Below the pieces are notes generated by a model, which was given only the letters and a program-made list of their open reading frames with translations, did not search any database and was not told where the DNA came from. A stretch of DNA of 64,000 nucleotides, taken from Phycisphaerales bacterium. Lineage in GTDB: Bacteria > Planctomycetota > Phycisphaerae > Phycisphaerales > SM1A02. Location: contig JABABS010000011.1 in the NCBI GenBank assembly GCA_014238125.1, forward strand, positions 1-64,000. The letters run 5' to 3'. Within the stretch, counting starts at the first letter, position 1. Each line of letters begins with the position of its first letter. Position numbers and translations under genes: made by a program. This document shows positions 46,717 to 55,670 of the stretch, in pieces.

Positions 46717-49210
46717 CACGTTTATTTGCTTAAAAAGAATGTATTTCGCCTTATGTTTTACAGGTTTGCTTGCAATTCCAGTTCAAGTTAAGGCTGACGA
46801 TCCAACTTCCAATTGGTTAAGCCGTATGGAATGCAATGAGTTGTTATCGTTGCATTTAGAAAACCGACTTGATATTGGTTCCGCAAAAGAACAATCTCGA
46901 GCAGCCCAAGCACTCGCTGATCTCTATGCATCGATGCTAGCAACAGCCGACGATGAGACAAGAAGTAATTTACTCGCAAACGCGAAAGCTCTTCTAACGA
47001 GAAAGCCACATTTAACAACCACAGATTTAAAATTGCAACTTCTTCGTGGAACTTATTTGTCCTCTGAACTAGTAATAGAACAATATCGTTTTAGAGTTGT
47101 TGACTTAGAATCACACGTAGTGGCCATTTCACAATTAAGAGAGGTCTATGACGGATTTGCTGATTTGCGTCCTGCACTCATGAAGGGAGTTCGTTCCTCT
47201 AGCGGTAAATCAAATTTACTTAAAGCAAGAAGTGCTGAGTTGTGTACTTCCTTACTCGCATGGTCGGGCTATTACCTAGCAAGGCATGATCATGATCCTG
47301 AAATGGCTATTCGATCAGCTGTTCTGTTTGCTGAATTACTAGGCTCTTCAAGTGCAAGTTTGCAGGAAATCTCTACGGATTTAAGTATCCATGATTACGG
47401 CGCAAGAGCGATTCTAGGCATTGGTTTATGCAAGGAAATAGCAAATGATCCTGCAGGTTCTGAGCCTTGGCTTGAATTATTAGAAATGCCAGATGTTTGG
47501 TCAGAAGTCAGGAAACAAATCCCGCTTTGGAGATTACATATTCTCATTGACTCAAAGAAATGGGGCGAGGTTTTATCTTTGCTAGATGAAGAAAATACAA
47601 GTAGTGGCCTGAGAGATTTTTGGCTACTTTTAATTGCTTCACGGGCTTTAGAAGATGCTTCTAATATCAATGCGCAAATTGTTTCAGCAACTGCAATAGA
47701 GAAGTTAGTCCAATTGGGTCAGCTGAATATGGTGAGTAGATTAGTCGATCGCTTCGGGCAACAAATTCTTAACGAAACTGATTTTGTAGGAAAGTATATT
47801 CTTGCAGATTTGCAGTTTCAACAGTTACGTGTATCTTGGAATGAAGTATTCCCAAGTGATAATCCAGAAATTCAAAGTACGTTTTCTATTGTTTCAAATT
47901 TACTTCTTGCGGCGATTTCATCGAGTGATGCGAATGAATTTCCTTTTGCAAAATCAAACTGCCAATTCCTGCTTGCGCACTCACAATATCAAGCTACTAA
48001 TTTTAACGATGCTGCTATTACTTTTTATGGACTAGCTGTAGGTCCGAGGATGGAAGAAGCACTTTGGATGTCAATTGTATGTTTGAATTATATTAAGGCA
48101 AGGACATACGAACAAAACGAAATGAGAGATCTTGCAATAGAGGAATATATTTCTGCTTTTCCTTCTTCTGAAAGAGCTCGCCAATTGATCGTCCATCGAT
48201 CTTTTGATGAGAATCAAGATAACCGCAGTATAAATGAATTGCTTTCAATTCCGTACGACGATCCAATTTACGACAAGGCTAGGCGTAGAGCAGAAGATTT
48301 GTTGTATATGGCCTGGAGAAATGCATCACTAAAAGAAAAGGTTGCTGCTGGAAATCAATATTTAGAAATAGCTAGGCCCTTGTTATTTGTAGATGCTAGC
48401 TCTTCTGATGTAGATATCAACAAAACCATAAAAAGGTCAAGGCGAATTCTTGATGTCGCACTCCACAATGATGTCCGTCGTGTTCTTGCGGCAGAAAATG
48501 TATTTAAGATAATTGAAATATATGAAATACAAGAGCAAGAAGTACGAAATGAGTTTGCGTATAGACGATTACAGTTGCACCTGCTCAAGGATGAATTGGA
48601 AAACGCGATCACTGTTGCAATGGCACTGTATGGTAAGTTCCCCGAGTCAACATGGAATGAACATGCTGCAGTTTCAATAATAAACGCGATGCGTGGAGTA
48701 ACACTGAGTCAGAAAAATGATTTTAGAGAGCGATATTTTGATCTAGTGTTCGCGTATTTAAACACTCGCAGCGATGAACAACTCTCTTCTTCTTCACTTT
48801 TTTCACTCGGAATTGAAGCTGTAGAGGATGGTTTTATCTTAGTAAAAGAACGCAATTCGCATGCTTTTACTGTGAAAGTTTTGCAGTTAGTGCGTAGATT
48901 ATTAACTTTATATCCTAAGAATCGTTCCTTGCTGCGTTTTGCTGCAAATCTTGAAGAGGATGCTGGCGATATCCAAATTTCTTTAGAGCATTGGAAAAGA
49001 TTGAGTGACGGACTGCCCAGCGGCACAGTGGAATGGTTTGAAGCTAGGTACAGATTTATTTTATTACTTGTTGAAACTAATATAACACTTGCTGACAAAC
49101 TATTCGCACAACATCTTGCTCTCTATCCTGAATATGCAATATCGCCTTTAGATATTCAATTTAGAGAATTGGAACGTCTTATTTCACGAACTCTTTTGGA
49201 GAATGATTAG
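46700..49210 (+). CDS. Large exported helical/TPR-like protein of unknown function
   Basis: 836 aa; signal-like YFALCFTGLLAIPVQVKAD; helical repeat composition; overlaps upstream exbD-like gene. Confidence 0.6.
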   Translation: MFLYSNTFICLKRMYFALCFTGLLAIPVQVKADDPTSNWLSRMECNELLSLHLENRLDIGSAKEQSRAAQALADLYASMLATADDETRSNLLANAKALLTRKPHLTTTDLKLQLLRGTYLSSELVIEQYRFRVVDLESHVVAISQLREVYDGFADLRPALMKGVRSSSGKSNLLKARSAELCTSLLAWSGYYLARHDHDPEMAIRSAVLFAELLGSSSASLQEISTDLSIHDYGARAILGIGLCKEIANDPAGSEPWLELLEMPDVWSEVRKQIPLWRLHILIDSKKWGEVLSLLDEENTSSGLRDFWLLLIASRALEDASNINAQIVSATAIEKLVQLGQLNMVSRLVDRFGQQILNETDFVGKYILADLQFQQLRVSWNEVFPSDNPEIQSTFSIVSNLLLAAISSSDANEFPFAKSNCQFLLAHSQYQATNFNDAAITFYGLAVGPRMEEALWMSIVCLNYIKARTYEQNEMRDLAIEEYISAFPSSERARQLIVHRSFDENQDNRSINELLSIPYDDPIYDKARRRAEDLLYMAWRNASLKEKVAAGNQYLEIARPLLFVDASSSDVDINKTIKRSRRILDVALHNDVRRVLAAENVFKIIEIYEIQEQEVRNEFAYRRLQLHLLKDELENAITVAMALYGKFPESTWNEHAAVSIINAMRGVTLSQKNDFRERYFDLVFAYLNTRSDEQLSSSSLFSLGIEAVEDGFILVKERNSHAFTVKVLQLVRRLLTLYPKNRSLLRFAANLEEDAGDIQISLEHWKRLSDGLPSGTVEWFEARYRFILLLVETNITLADKLFAQHLALYPEYAISPLDIQFRELERLISRTLLEND

Positions 49211-49212
49211 CA

Positions 49213-51963
49213 ATGGAAATAGATCGTGCTATTTTTCTAATCCTTGGAATTCGTAACACTCAAACTCCCGAACAGTTACTTGGAATTCCAAAATGGAATG
49301 GAAGCCCAGCTTCACTTGAATCTGCAATTAGAACAAGAGTTGCACAAATATTATCCCATCCGATGAAGCATTCCGAAGAAGCAAAACTCGTTCGGCAAGC
49401 TATCAAGGAAGCGGGCAAACTTCTTCGCAATCAGTGTAAGACTTATACAAAAGAATTCCAACCTAAAAAAGAGCACTCACACGAAATGACTAAGCTTGAT
49501 CGCTCAATTATTGCTGTTTTAGTTTCTGAAGGTGGCTGGAACCGAAAAAGTAGAGCACGTCTTGTTGCAGTCGCTGCTGCTTATGGATTAACCGTTGGAG
49601 GTCTACTTCGCATTCTTACTGCGCTTGCTGATTCTTCAAGAACTGGCAGCGGTCCTCTTTCGCAACAAGAAAGAAGCGAAAATATGCCAGATAGATCTTG
49701 GGCTACGTTGCCTATCTCTGAAAATAAACAGAGTGTTGTAGATGATTTAATGGATGAAATTGCTAATCGGTTTTTACCAGAACTAAAAGAATACTCAACA
49801 GTTGGAACTATTAAATTATCTGCTCTTTTTGGTTTGCTCACAATTCTTGCGATTGTCCTTGGATTACTCCTTATCAACAGAGCTGATGAATTTGCTCTCA
49901 AAGTCGTTGATGCCGGTGCAGTTCCAGCAGTAACAATTGCTTCTGAAACATCAAAACCGGTGAATATGTCATTTCACAACCCTAGTTTTGAGTTATACCC
50001 ATCTTTTGATGAAGTAATTTTCACTGAAGAAATAGGATCTCTTGTAGACAACGCTCCTCAATTGCCAAATTTACTACGCAATATTTATCAGCAAATTGGC
50101 AGCGCTGCTGCTCAAGGAATGTTTGTTGAGAATAAGTTATTAGAGGACTGGAATAATTCCATTCATGTTATTTCCTCAATTTGGCCATTTCTAGATACAC
50201 CACTTCAAGAAGAAATAGGCAAATTGATTCAAGAATGTGTTTCTATTTCTCCCCAAGTAGAAGGTCTCTCAGCAAAACTCCTCTTGTCATTGGACATTGC
50301 AGTTAAAACAAACACGTTGGATGCTAATGCTTTTAAAAAACCTTGGGCAGTCGGAGAACTGTCCCGCTTGGCATGTTCAGATTCCTTAATTTCGTCATTA
50401 ACAGCATTAGTTAAAAAAACCGCATACTCATATCCCCTTGATTGTGATGTCTATGAAACAAGACGGCAAGTCATTCGACTTATTGCAATAGATCTAATGA
50501 GAATGACGGAACTTGAAACTCACAGTTTACTTCTCTGGGAGCAATGGTTGGCTATGGTTGATAGAGAGGATAGTCTGGAAGCTCGAACTGCTTTAAAATT
50601 AGATGTAATACAAATTATTCTACAAAACTCAGTAGATTTGACTAGAAATAGTAATACCAGAAAAGTACTTGGCCGCCTAGTTCAAGAAATAGATTGGGTT
50701 CGTAGTGATCAAGCTCGTGTATTACTGTTAGATATCTACTTAGATAAAACTATTACAACTGTTGACGTTTGGGCTATCTCAAATATGCTTGTTGATTTAC
50801 ATGCAGTGCCTTGGTTTTTATCAAAACATGCAATACAACTCGATGATAATTTTGTTAAAAGAGAACAAGTTGCTACTGAACTCCATGGATTATGGCCTAC
50901 AATTGAAACGCCAACAACGGCGGTACATTCACTTGTGTTGCCTGCTGGATACGACCCCGCACTTGTTGATGTATGGATTGAACTTTCCCTCTTCAGTGAA
51001 GACATGACACATCCACCCGCTGAACGTTTTTTGCATGCAAGAAAGTTAAACGAAATAGCTGCCTCGCTTTGGGTTGGCAGACCAAGCCGGGCATGGGAAT
51101 TGATTGACAACCTTGATCAAACAACTTTTTACGAGGAACTCGCTGATCTATCACGTGGTGGACGCAGTAAAGGAGAGTTGGTGAGGCGTTTTCCAAATAC
51201 TAATCGTAATGAAGATGAGATGTTAGAACTTCTTAATTTTGTACGGAGTGCCCAGTATGACAATTTGCATCCTAGAGATGCAGCGATCGTCGCAAGAACA
51301 GCGCTTTTTTATCGAGATGCAGGTATTAGGCAAGAAGCGGTGTTACTCATTTGTGAACAATTTTCAAACAGCGCAGTGGTTGCTGAAGCAATTGTAAATG
51401 TTTTTACACCGAATGCCAAAACTGAACAAATAGAAGCTTTAGTTGCATTTTTAACAGATGATATTTTGCCGCCTAGACATTATCAAACTTGGATTACTGC
51501 GGCAAGAAGAGCTCTTATCCAACACGCCCTTACTGCGGGAAAAACGAATTTAGTTGGTCTTAATGAAGCTGCAGCGTCCGCAAGTGTTTCAGCATTGGGG
51601 GAAGCGCTTCTAGTGGATCCAAGCCGACTGCGACCAACTCATGAAGTAGGTGTGGCTGATTCTTATCATCTTCTTCTTGAATCATGGCGAATGAAATTAG
51701 GTGCAAGTTACACTCGTACAATGCATCACACGGCTGGAGTCTTAGAGCTTCAACTGCAACAACAATTAGAATACTTGCGTTTGATCCAGCAACTTGAATT
51801 AGTGTGGACAGGGGAACTATCACACATTGACGACATTTTTCCCATCAGCAAGGCTACAACACTTCTCGAACAAATCAGTCAAGCTGAATTTGCAAGTTTG
51901 CAAGTATGGAAACGCATGCTTACACTTGCGAATAAAGAAGCTGCAGGAGACTCCCAACAATGA
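49213..51963 (+). CDS. Large membrane protein of unknown function; N-terminal cytoplasmic J-domain-like helical region, one TM, large C-terminal domain
   Basis: 916 aa; N-terminus LGIPKWNGSPASLESAIRTRVAQILSHPMKHSEEAKLVRQAIKEAGKLL; TM LSALFGLLTILAIVLGLLLI; 2 nt after upstream stop. Confidence 0.6.
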   Translation: MEIDRAIFLILGIRNTQTPEQLLGIPKWNGSPASLESAIRTRVAQILSHPMKHSEEAKLVRQAIKEAGKLLRNQCKTYTKEFQPKKEHSHEMTKLDRSIIAVLVSEGGWNRKSRARLVAVAAAYGLTVGGLLRILTALADSSRTGSGPLSQQERSENMPDRSWATLPISENKQSVVDDLMDEIANRFLPELKEYSTVGTIKLSALFGLLTILAIVLGLLLINRADEFALKVVDAGAVPAVTIASETSKPVNMSFHNPSFELYPSFDEVIFTEEIGSLVDNAPQLPNLLRNIYQQIGSAAAQGMFVENKLLEDWNNSIHVISSIWPFLDTPLQEEIGKLIQECVSISPQVEGLSAKLLLSLDIAVKTNTLDANAFKKPWAVGELSRLACSDSLISSLTALVKKTAYSYPLDCDVYETRRQVIRLIAIDLMRMTELETHSLLLWEQWLAMVDREDSLEARTALKLDVIQIILQNSVDLTRNSNTRKVLGRLVQEIDWVRSDQARVLLLDIYLDKTITTVDVWAISNMLVDLHAVPWFLSKHAIQLDDNFVKREQVATELHGLWPTIETPTTAVHSLVLPAGYDPALVDVWIELSLFSEDMTHPPAERFLHARKLNEIAASLWVGRPSRAWELIDNLDQTTFYEELADLSRGGRSKGELVRRFPNTNRNEDEMLELLNFVRSAQYDNLHPRDAAIVARTALFYRDAGIRQEAVLLICEQFSNSAVVAEAIVNVFTPNAKTEQIEALVAFLTDDILPPRHYQTWITAARRALIQHALTAGKTNLVGLNEAAASASVSALGEALLVDPSRLRPTHEVGVADSYHLLLESWRMKLGASYTRTMHHTAGVLELQLQQQLEYLRLIQQLELVWTGELSHIDDIFPISKATTLLEQISQAEFASLQVWKRMLTLANKEAAGDSQQ

Positions 51964-52661
51964 TCAATTATTCATTTTTATGTGTAATCACACTCTTTTG
52001 TTTAACTTCGTATGATCCTGCAACACCAACTCTTGATGGTACTGATGGATTGGCCTACATTGAAATGGCGGAAGATATTCTTGCTTCTGGTAAAAGTGAG
52101 CGTGGTATCGCTTTTGCTAGAAAATGCTACGTACTCTCTGCAATAGTGGATCCAGAATTGAAGAGGTCCGCCATACTTGGCTTGATTGAAATTGATAATA
52201 ATGAACAACGCTCAGCGCAATTGTTAGCATCCCTTCCTTCTGGCAAATTACTTTTGGGTGAAGTCGTTGTCCACGTAGATGCGGTAAGACCAATTGCTAC
52301 ACCCAAGGCAGTTATCTCCGCTTGTAAAGAAGTGCAAAATCTGAGAATTTTAGATAAAATACAATTAACTGAAAGAGACGATAAGCGTATTGAGTTATTG
52401 CGGTTTGCTTCATTATCACTGCCAAGTACACTTCGGAAAGTACTACTAGAAGGCGGAAAAGTATCGCGAAACAAGCATGTTGTTAGTGATTCTCTAAAGG
52501 CAGAGTTGAAATTACTCGGAGGAACAACGCAGTGGTCAGCAGCGGTTCTCGTCGAGGGAAATATACCCCTAAATGTTTCGGGAACAGTTGACTTGGCAGC
52601 GTTGATGGGTATAGACGCTTCAACATCTATTTTTGAGAACGGTAAATGGCGTACGCCTTAG
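51960..52661 (+). CDS. Exported hypothetical protein, last gene of the VWA/TolQR operon
   Basis: Signal-like MINYSFLCVITLFCLTSYD; 4-nt overlap with upstream gene. Confidence 0.6.
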   Translation: MINYSFLCVITLFCLTSYDPATPTLDGTDGLAYIEMAEDILASGKSERGIAFARKCYVLSAIVDPELKRSAILGLIEIDNNEQRSAQLLASLPSGKLLLGEVVVHVDAVRPIATPKAVISACKEVQNLRILDKIQLTERDDKRIELLRFASLSLPSTLRKVLLEGGKVSRNKHVVSDSLKAELKLLGGTTQWSAAVLVEGNIPLNVSGTVDLAALMGIDASTSIFENGKWRTP

Positions 52662-52666
52662 ACCCT

Positions 52667-53119
52667 TTAAGTATCTTTAAAGATAAAGTTATATTTACTT
52701 TTAAGTACAGGCATTACATCCTCAACAGCATTAGGGGTGGGGATAAGCCAGTACGCCCAATTTGTATCGTGTGGAGGCATCGCTAGTTCTAAACCATCTC
52801 GGACAAACCGCTTGAGACGACGGGTTGAGAGTTGATCAATAAACTCATGCGATAATTGAGATGCGATCATTATGTCTTCTGGAGAAGGGACAATAATCGC
52901 TAGGGGGTCATCACTGCCTTTTGGGAAGAAAGCAACAGCCCAAAACCAAGCTTCTCCATACCAGTGTGGGCGAGTTTCAAAATCGCCGAGAGCTTCAACT
53001 TTGGTTATTGTTTTGTCAAATGCTTTTTTGGCATCGTTAATGACGAGTTTTCGTAGATCATCGATCTTCGGTGTATTGAACTCATCGGTCCATTTGGATG
53101 GTGGGGCATATTTTGGCAT
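52667..53119 (-). CDS. Hypothetical protein
   Basis: 150-aa ORF convergent with the upstream operon; no family recognised. Confidence 0.55.
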   Translation of the reverse strand: MPKYAPPSKWTDEFNTPKIDDLRKLVINDAKKAFDKTITKVEALGDFETRPHWYGEAWFWAVAFFPKGSDDPLAIIVPSPEDIMIASQLSHEFIDQLSTRRLKRFVRDGLELAMPPHDTNWAYWLIPTPNAVEDVMPVLKSKYNFIFKDT

Positions 53120-53131
53120 AGAGTACCTCTA

Positions 53132-53617
53132 GTGTGCGGTGTAGAATCTACCATGATAGCATACGCACGAAGGACATTACAAGTGACTGACTCTACTCCA
53201 CAATCTGACGTTGATTTTTCCGCATCCACTATTCTGCTTGTTGACGATAATGTTCAAAATCTTGAGCTAATGCAAGCTTTTCTAGAGGAATTGCCATGTA
53301 CGATTCAAACTGCTTCCGACGGCATTGAGGCAATAGAAAAGATAGAACACAACGTACCCGATCTTCTGATACTTGACGTCATGATGCCTCGAATGAGCGG
53401 ATTTGAAGTTTGCCAGAAGGTAAAGTCACAGCCATCGACTCGAGATATCATTGTTATCATGGTGACAGCACTCAACGAAGTGAGTGATTACGAACGAGCC
53501 GTTGAGTGTGGCACAGATGAATTTATCACGAAGCCCGTCAACAAACTTGAGTTGCTCACTCGAGTTCGCACACTCTTAGAACTTGCAGCGGTAAAGCAGG
53601 GTTTTAAAGGTGAGTAG
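53132..53617 (+). CDS. Single-domain response regulator (CheY-like receiver)
   Basis: TILLVDDNVQNLELMQAFLEELP...VPDLLILDVMMPRMSGFEVCQKVKSQPSTRDIIVIMVTALNEVSDYERAVECGTDEFITKPVNKLELLTRV. Confidence 0.93.
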   Translation: MCGVESTMIAYARRTLQVTDSTPQSDVDFSASTILLVDDNVQNLELMQAFLEELPCTIQTASDGIEAIEKIEHNVPDLLILDVMMPRMSGFEVCQKVKSQPSTRDIIVIMVTALNEVSDYERAVECGTDEFITKPVNKLELLTRVRTLLELAAVKQGFKGE

Positions 53618-53796
53618 AGTAGTTTAGATTTGGACTTCATTGTCAACCTCCCAAAGATCTTCAAATTCTACTTCACTTGTACTTCTTAGTGAGCTACGCA
53701 CCTTTAAAGTGATTCTTTGATCTATTGTCTAAAATATTCGCCTTTTTTCGTGATATTTTTATAATGTACCGAGTACAGGATCCAATATCCCTAACT

Positions 53797-53880
53797 AAAA
53801 CAGCGGCCTGTCCCACACTCTGCGAGAGGTTGCGTTGGGAGTATTGCAACCTCTGACAAAGGGAGGAACAGGCCGCTGTA
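53797..53880 (-). terminator. Nested GC-rich hairpin, likely terminator or structured RNA downstream of the small ORF
   Basis: Outer 12-bp perfect stem ACAGCGGCCTGT (53800-53811)/ACAGGCCGCTGT (53868-53879); inner 9-bp stem AGAGGTTGC (53825-53833)/GCAACCTCT (53846-53854); on minus strand the outer stem is followed by a TTTT run. Confidence 0.6.
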
Positions 53881-53902
53881 GCAGTCTGCTATTCAGCTAT
53901 AA

Positions 53903-54103
53903 CTAAGCCGCAGGGCGACGTGTAATGACAGCTGGGGTATCACTCATTCGAACCCAACCACGAGTTCCTCGTGGCTCTAAGGTGATAAGAAGGTGTTCGT
54001 AGTATCGTCGTAATGCTGATAGATCGAATCCAGAGAGCCAATCAATTGGAGCAGTGGGGTTTAAGCGGCAAATTGCGTCGATAACTTGATTTTTTGTAAG
54101 CAT
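53903..54103 (-). CDS. Small (66 aa) conserved-looking hypothetical protein
   Basis: MLTKNQVIDAICRLNPTAPIDWLSGFDLSALRRYYEHLLITLEPRGTRGWVRMSDTPAVITRRPAA; flanked by hairpins; start chosen at internal Met. Confidence 0.6.
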   Translation of the reverse strand: MLTKNQVIDAICRLNPTAPIDWLSGFDLSALRRYYEHLLITLEPRGTRGWVRMSDTPAVITRRPAA

Positions 54104-54237
54104 TGATGATTCCTTCCATATGTTGCGATAAAAATGAGATCGGGAAGTTCTATCTAATCTCTGTATTTGATAACAAATCAACATGACGTGATTTTAAGGC
54201 TGATTTCTAGAACATACGATTGGTTGTGCACCTATAG

Positions 54238-54268
54238 AAACAACACCCACAAGATATTGTGGGTGTTG
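54238..54268 (-). terminator. Hairpin terminator candidate downstream of the acetolactate-decarboxylase-like gene
   Basis: Perfect 12-bp stem CAACACCCACAA/TTGTGGGTGTTG with 4-nt loop; minus-strand readout followed by TTTC. Confidence 0.55.
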
Positions 54269-54311
54269 GTCTTAATGGACTCAAAAGTTTTTTTTAAAGA
54301 AGAATCGGACG

Positions 54312-55019
54312 TTACATAGACGGTACAAAAATCGTTGATCCCAGGAGAACTTCGATGGTATCGAGATGACCTGAAACGACTTCTTTTCCAGATGTAACAA
54401 TTCCGTGCATGTGTATGTTCGATCCGTGATGTGTCATCACGCCCTCTTGGTTCTTCGCAAAGAAGCCAACTACTAAGATGTCAGTTTCTTTACCGTGTAA
54501 GCGCCAAGGCTGATCTTCCTTAGGGAGATCAAGTGATGCAATCGGACAAAAACCGTTGATGACATGCATGTCGAAGCTGCTTTTTATTGCGTGCATATAA
54601 AAAGGGAATGGTTTATCTACATCAACTCCATTTCTTTTTGCGATAGTTTCGACTGCGGATTCAAAATCCATATTTTCTGGAATTGTGTCCTTTGCCCAAT
54701 TTTTTACGTACGCTACAGTAAGCAAAGTTGCAGACTGGTCTGCTAACCCTGTAGTTGAAGAGGTCGTTACACCATCTGGTGTTGTTGCAACGAGTATTTG
54801 ACCATCAACTATAGTGATTTCGCCTTCAAGATTTGTTAATGCGCCAACAGCAAAAGCGTGGGGTTTAGAAGATATTTCCTTAAACGTAATACGACTTTGC
54901 GTGTTGCCCATTCTAAGCACATCTCGCATGCCACCATGTTGTTCAACAAATTGGTTTGTTTTACCGCATCCAACAAGAACAAATGAAGCAATTATTATGA
55001 ATCGCAAGAGCAAGAACAT
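54312..55019 (-). CDS. Lipoprotein with alpha-acetolactate-decarboxylase-like domain
   Basis: Lipobox [47 protein letters not shown] and [23 protein letters not shown] resemble the AlsD/BudA HxH...GGH zinc-site region. Confidence 0.65.
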   Translation of the reverse strand: MFLLLRFIIIASFVLVGCGKTNQFVEQHGGMRDVLRMGNTQSRITFKEISSKPHAFAVGALTNLEGEITIVDGQILVATTPDGVTTSSTTGLADQSATLLTVAYVKNWAKDTIPENMDFESAVETIAKRNGVDVDKPFPFYMHAIKSSFDMHVINGFCPIASLDLPKEDQPWRLHGKETDILVVGFFAKNQEGVMTHHGSNIHMHGIVTSGKEVVSGHLDTIEVLLGSTIFVPSM

Positions 55020-55651
55020 CCGCAATTATCTGTTGCAGCACCGTAGAGTGCTGCAACAGCTGCCCAATTAACAACATCCCACCATGCGGAAACATAATCT
55101 GGCCTGCGATTTTGATAAAGTAAGTAGTACGCATGTTCCCAAACGTCTAACCCAAGAATTGGCGTGTTGCCGCACATTCCGGCATCTGTCATAAGAGGAT
55201 TATCTTGATTTGGAGATGAGCACACACAAAGTTTTCCAGCATCATCAACGGTGAGCCATGCCCAGCCAGAACCAAAACGGGTAGCGGCTGCGTTGGCAAA
55301 CTCATCTTTTAGTTTGTCCAAAGAGCCGAATGTTTCATTAATTGCAGCAGCAAGCGATCCAGAAGGTTCACCACCACCTTTGCCATTCATGATTTTCCAA
55401 AAGAAAGTGTGATTCCAATGACCGCCACCATTATTTCGTACGGCGCCTCTGATATTGTCAGGAAGTGCGTTTAGATTTTTGCAAAGATCATCTATTGATA
55501 CGTCTTCCCATTGCGTGCCTTCCACTGCAGCATTCAACTTTGCAACATATGCTGCGTGGTGTTTGGTGTAATGGATTTGCATCGTCTTCGCATCAATATA
55601 CGGCTCAAGTGCATCGAAGGCGTAAGGTAATTCTAGTTGTGTAAATGTCAT
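54995..55651 (-). CDS. Fe/Mn superoxide dismutase with Cys-rich C-terminal tail
   Basis: [38 protein letters not shown]...[13 protein letters not shown]...GSGWAWLTV...[31 protein letters not shown]; ends [11 protein letters not shown]. Confidence 0.95.
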   Translation of the reverse strand: MTFTQLELPYAFDALEPYIDAKTMQIHYTKHHAAYVAKLNAAVEGTQWEDVSIDDLCKNLNALPDNIRGAVRNNGGGHWNHTFFWKIMNGKGGGEPSGSLAAAINETFGSLDKLKDEFANAAATRFGSGWAWLTVDDAGKLCVCSSPNQDNPLMTDAGMCGNTPILGLDVWEHAYYLLYQNRRPDYVSAWWDVVNWAAVAALYGAATDNCGCSCSCDS

Positions 55652-55670
55652 TGTTGTAGTTCCTTTTATA

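Noticed and set aside
53626-53796. Intergenic stretch after the response regulator as a possible small RNA or ORF
   Set aside because: No ORF, conserved motif or structure visible apart from the downstream nested hairpin.
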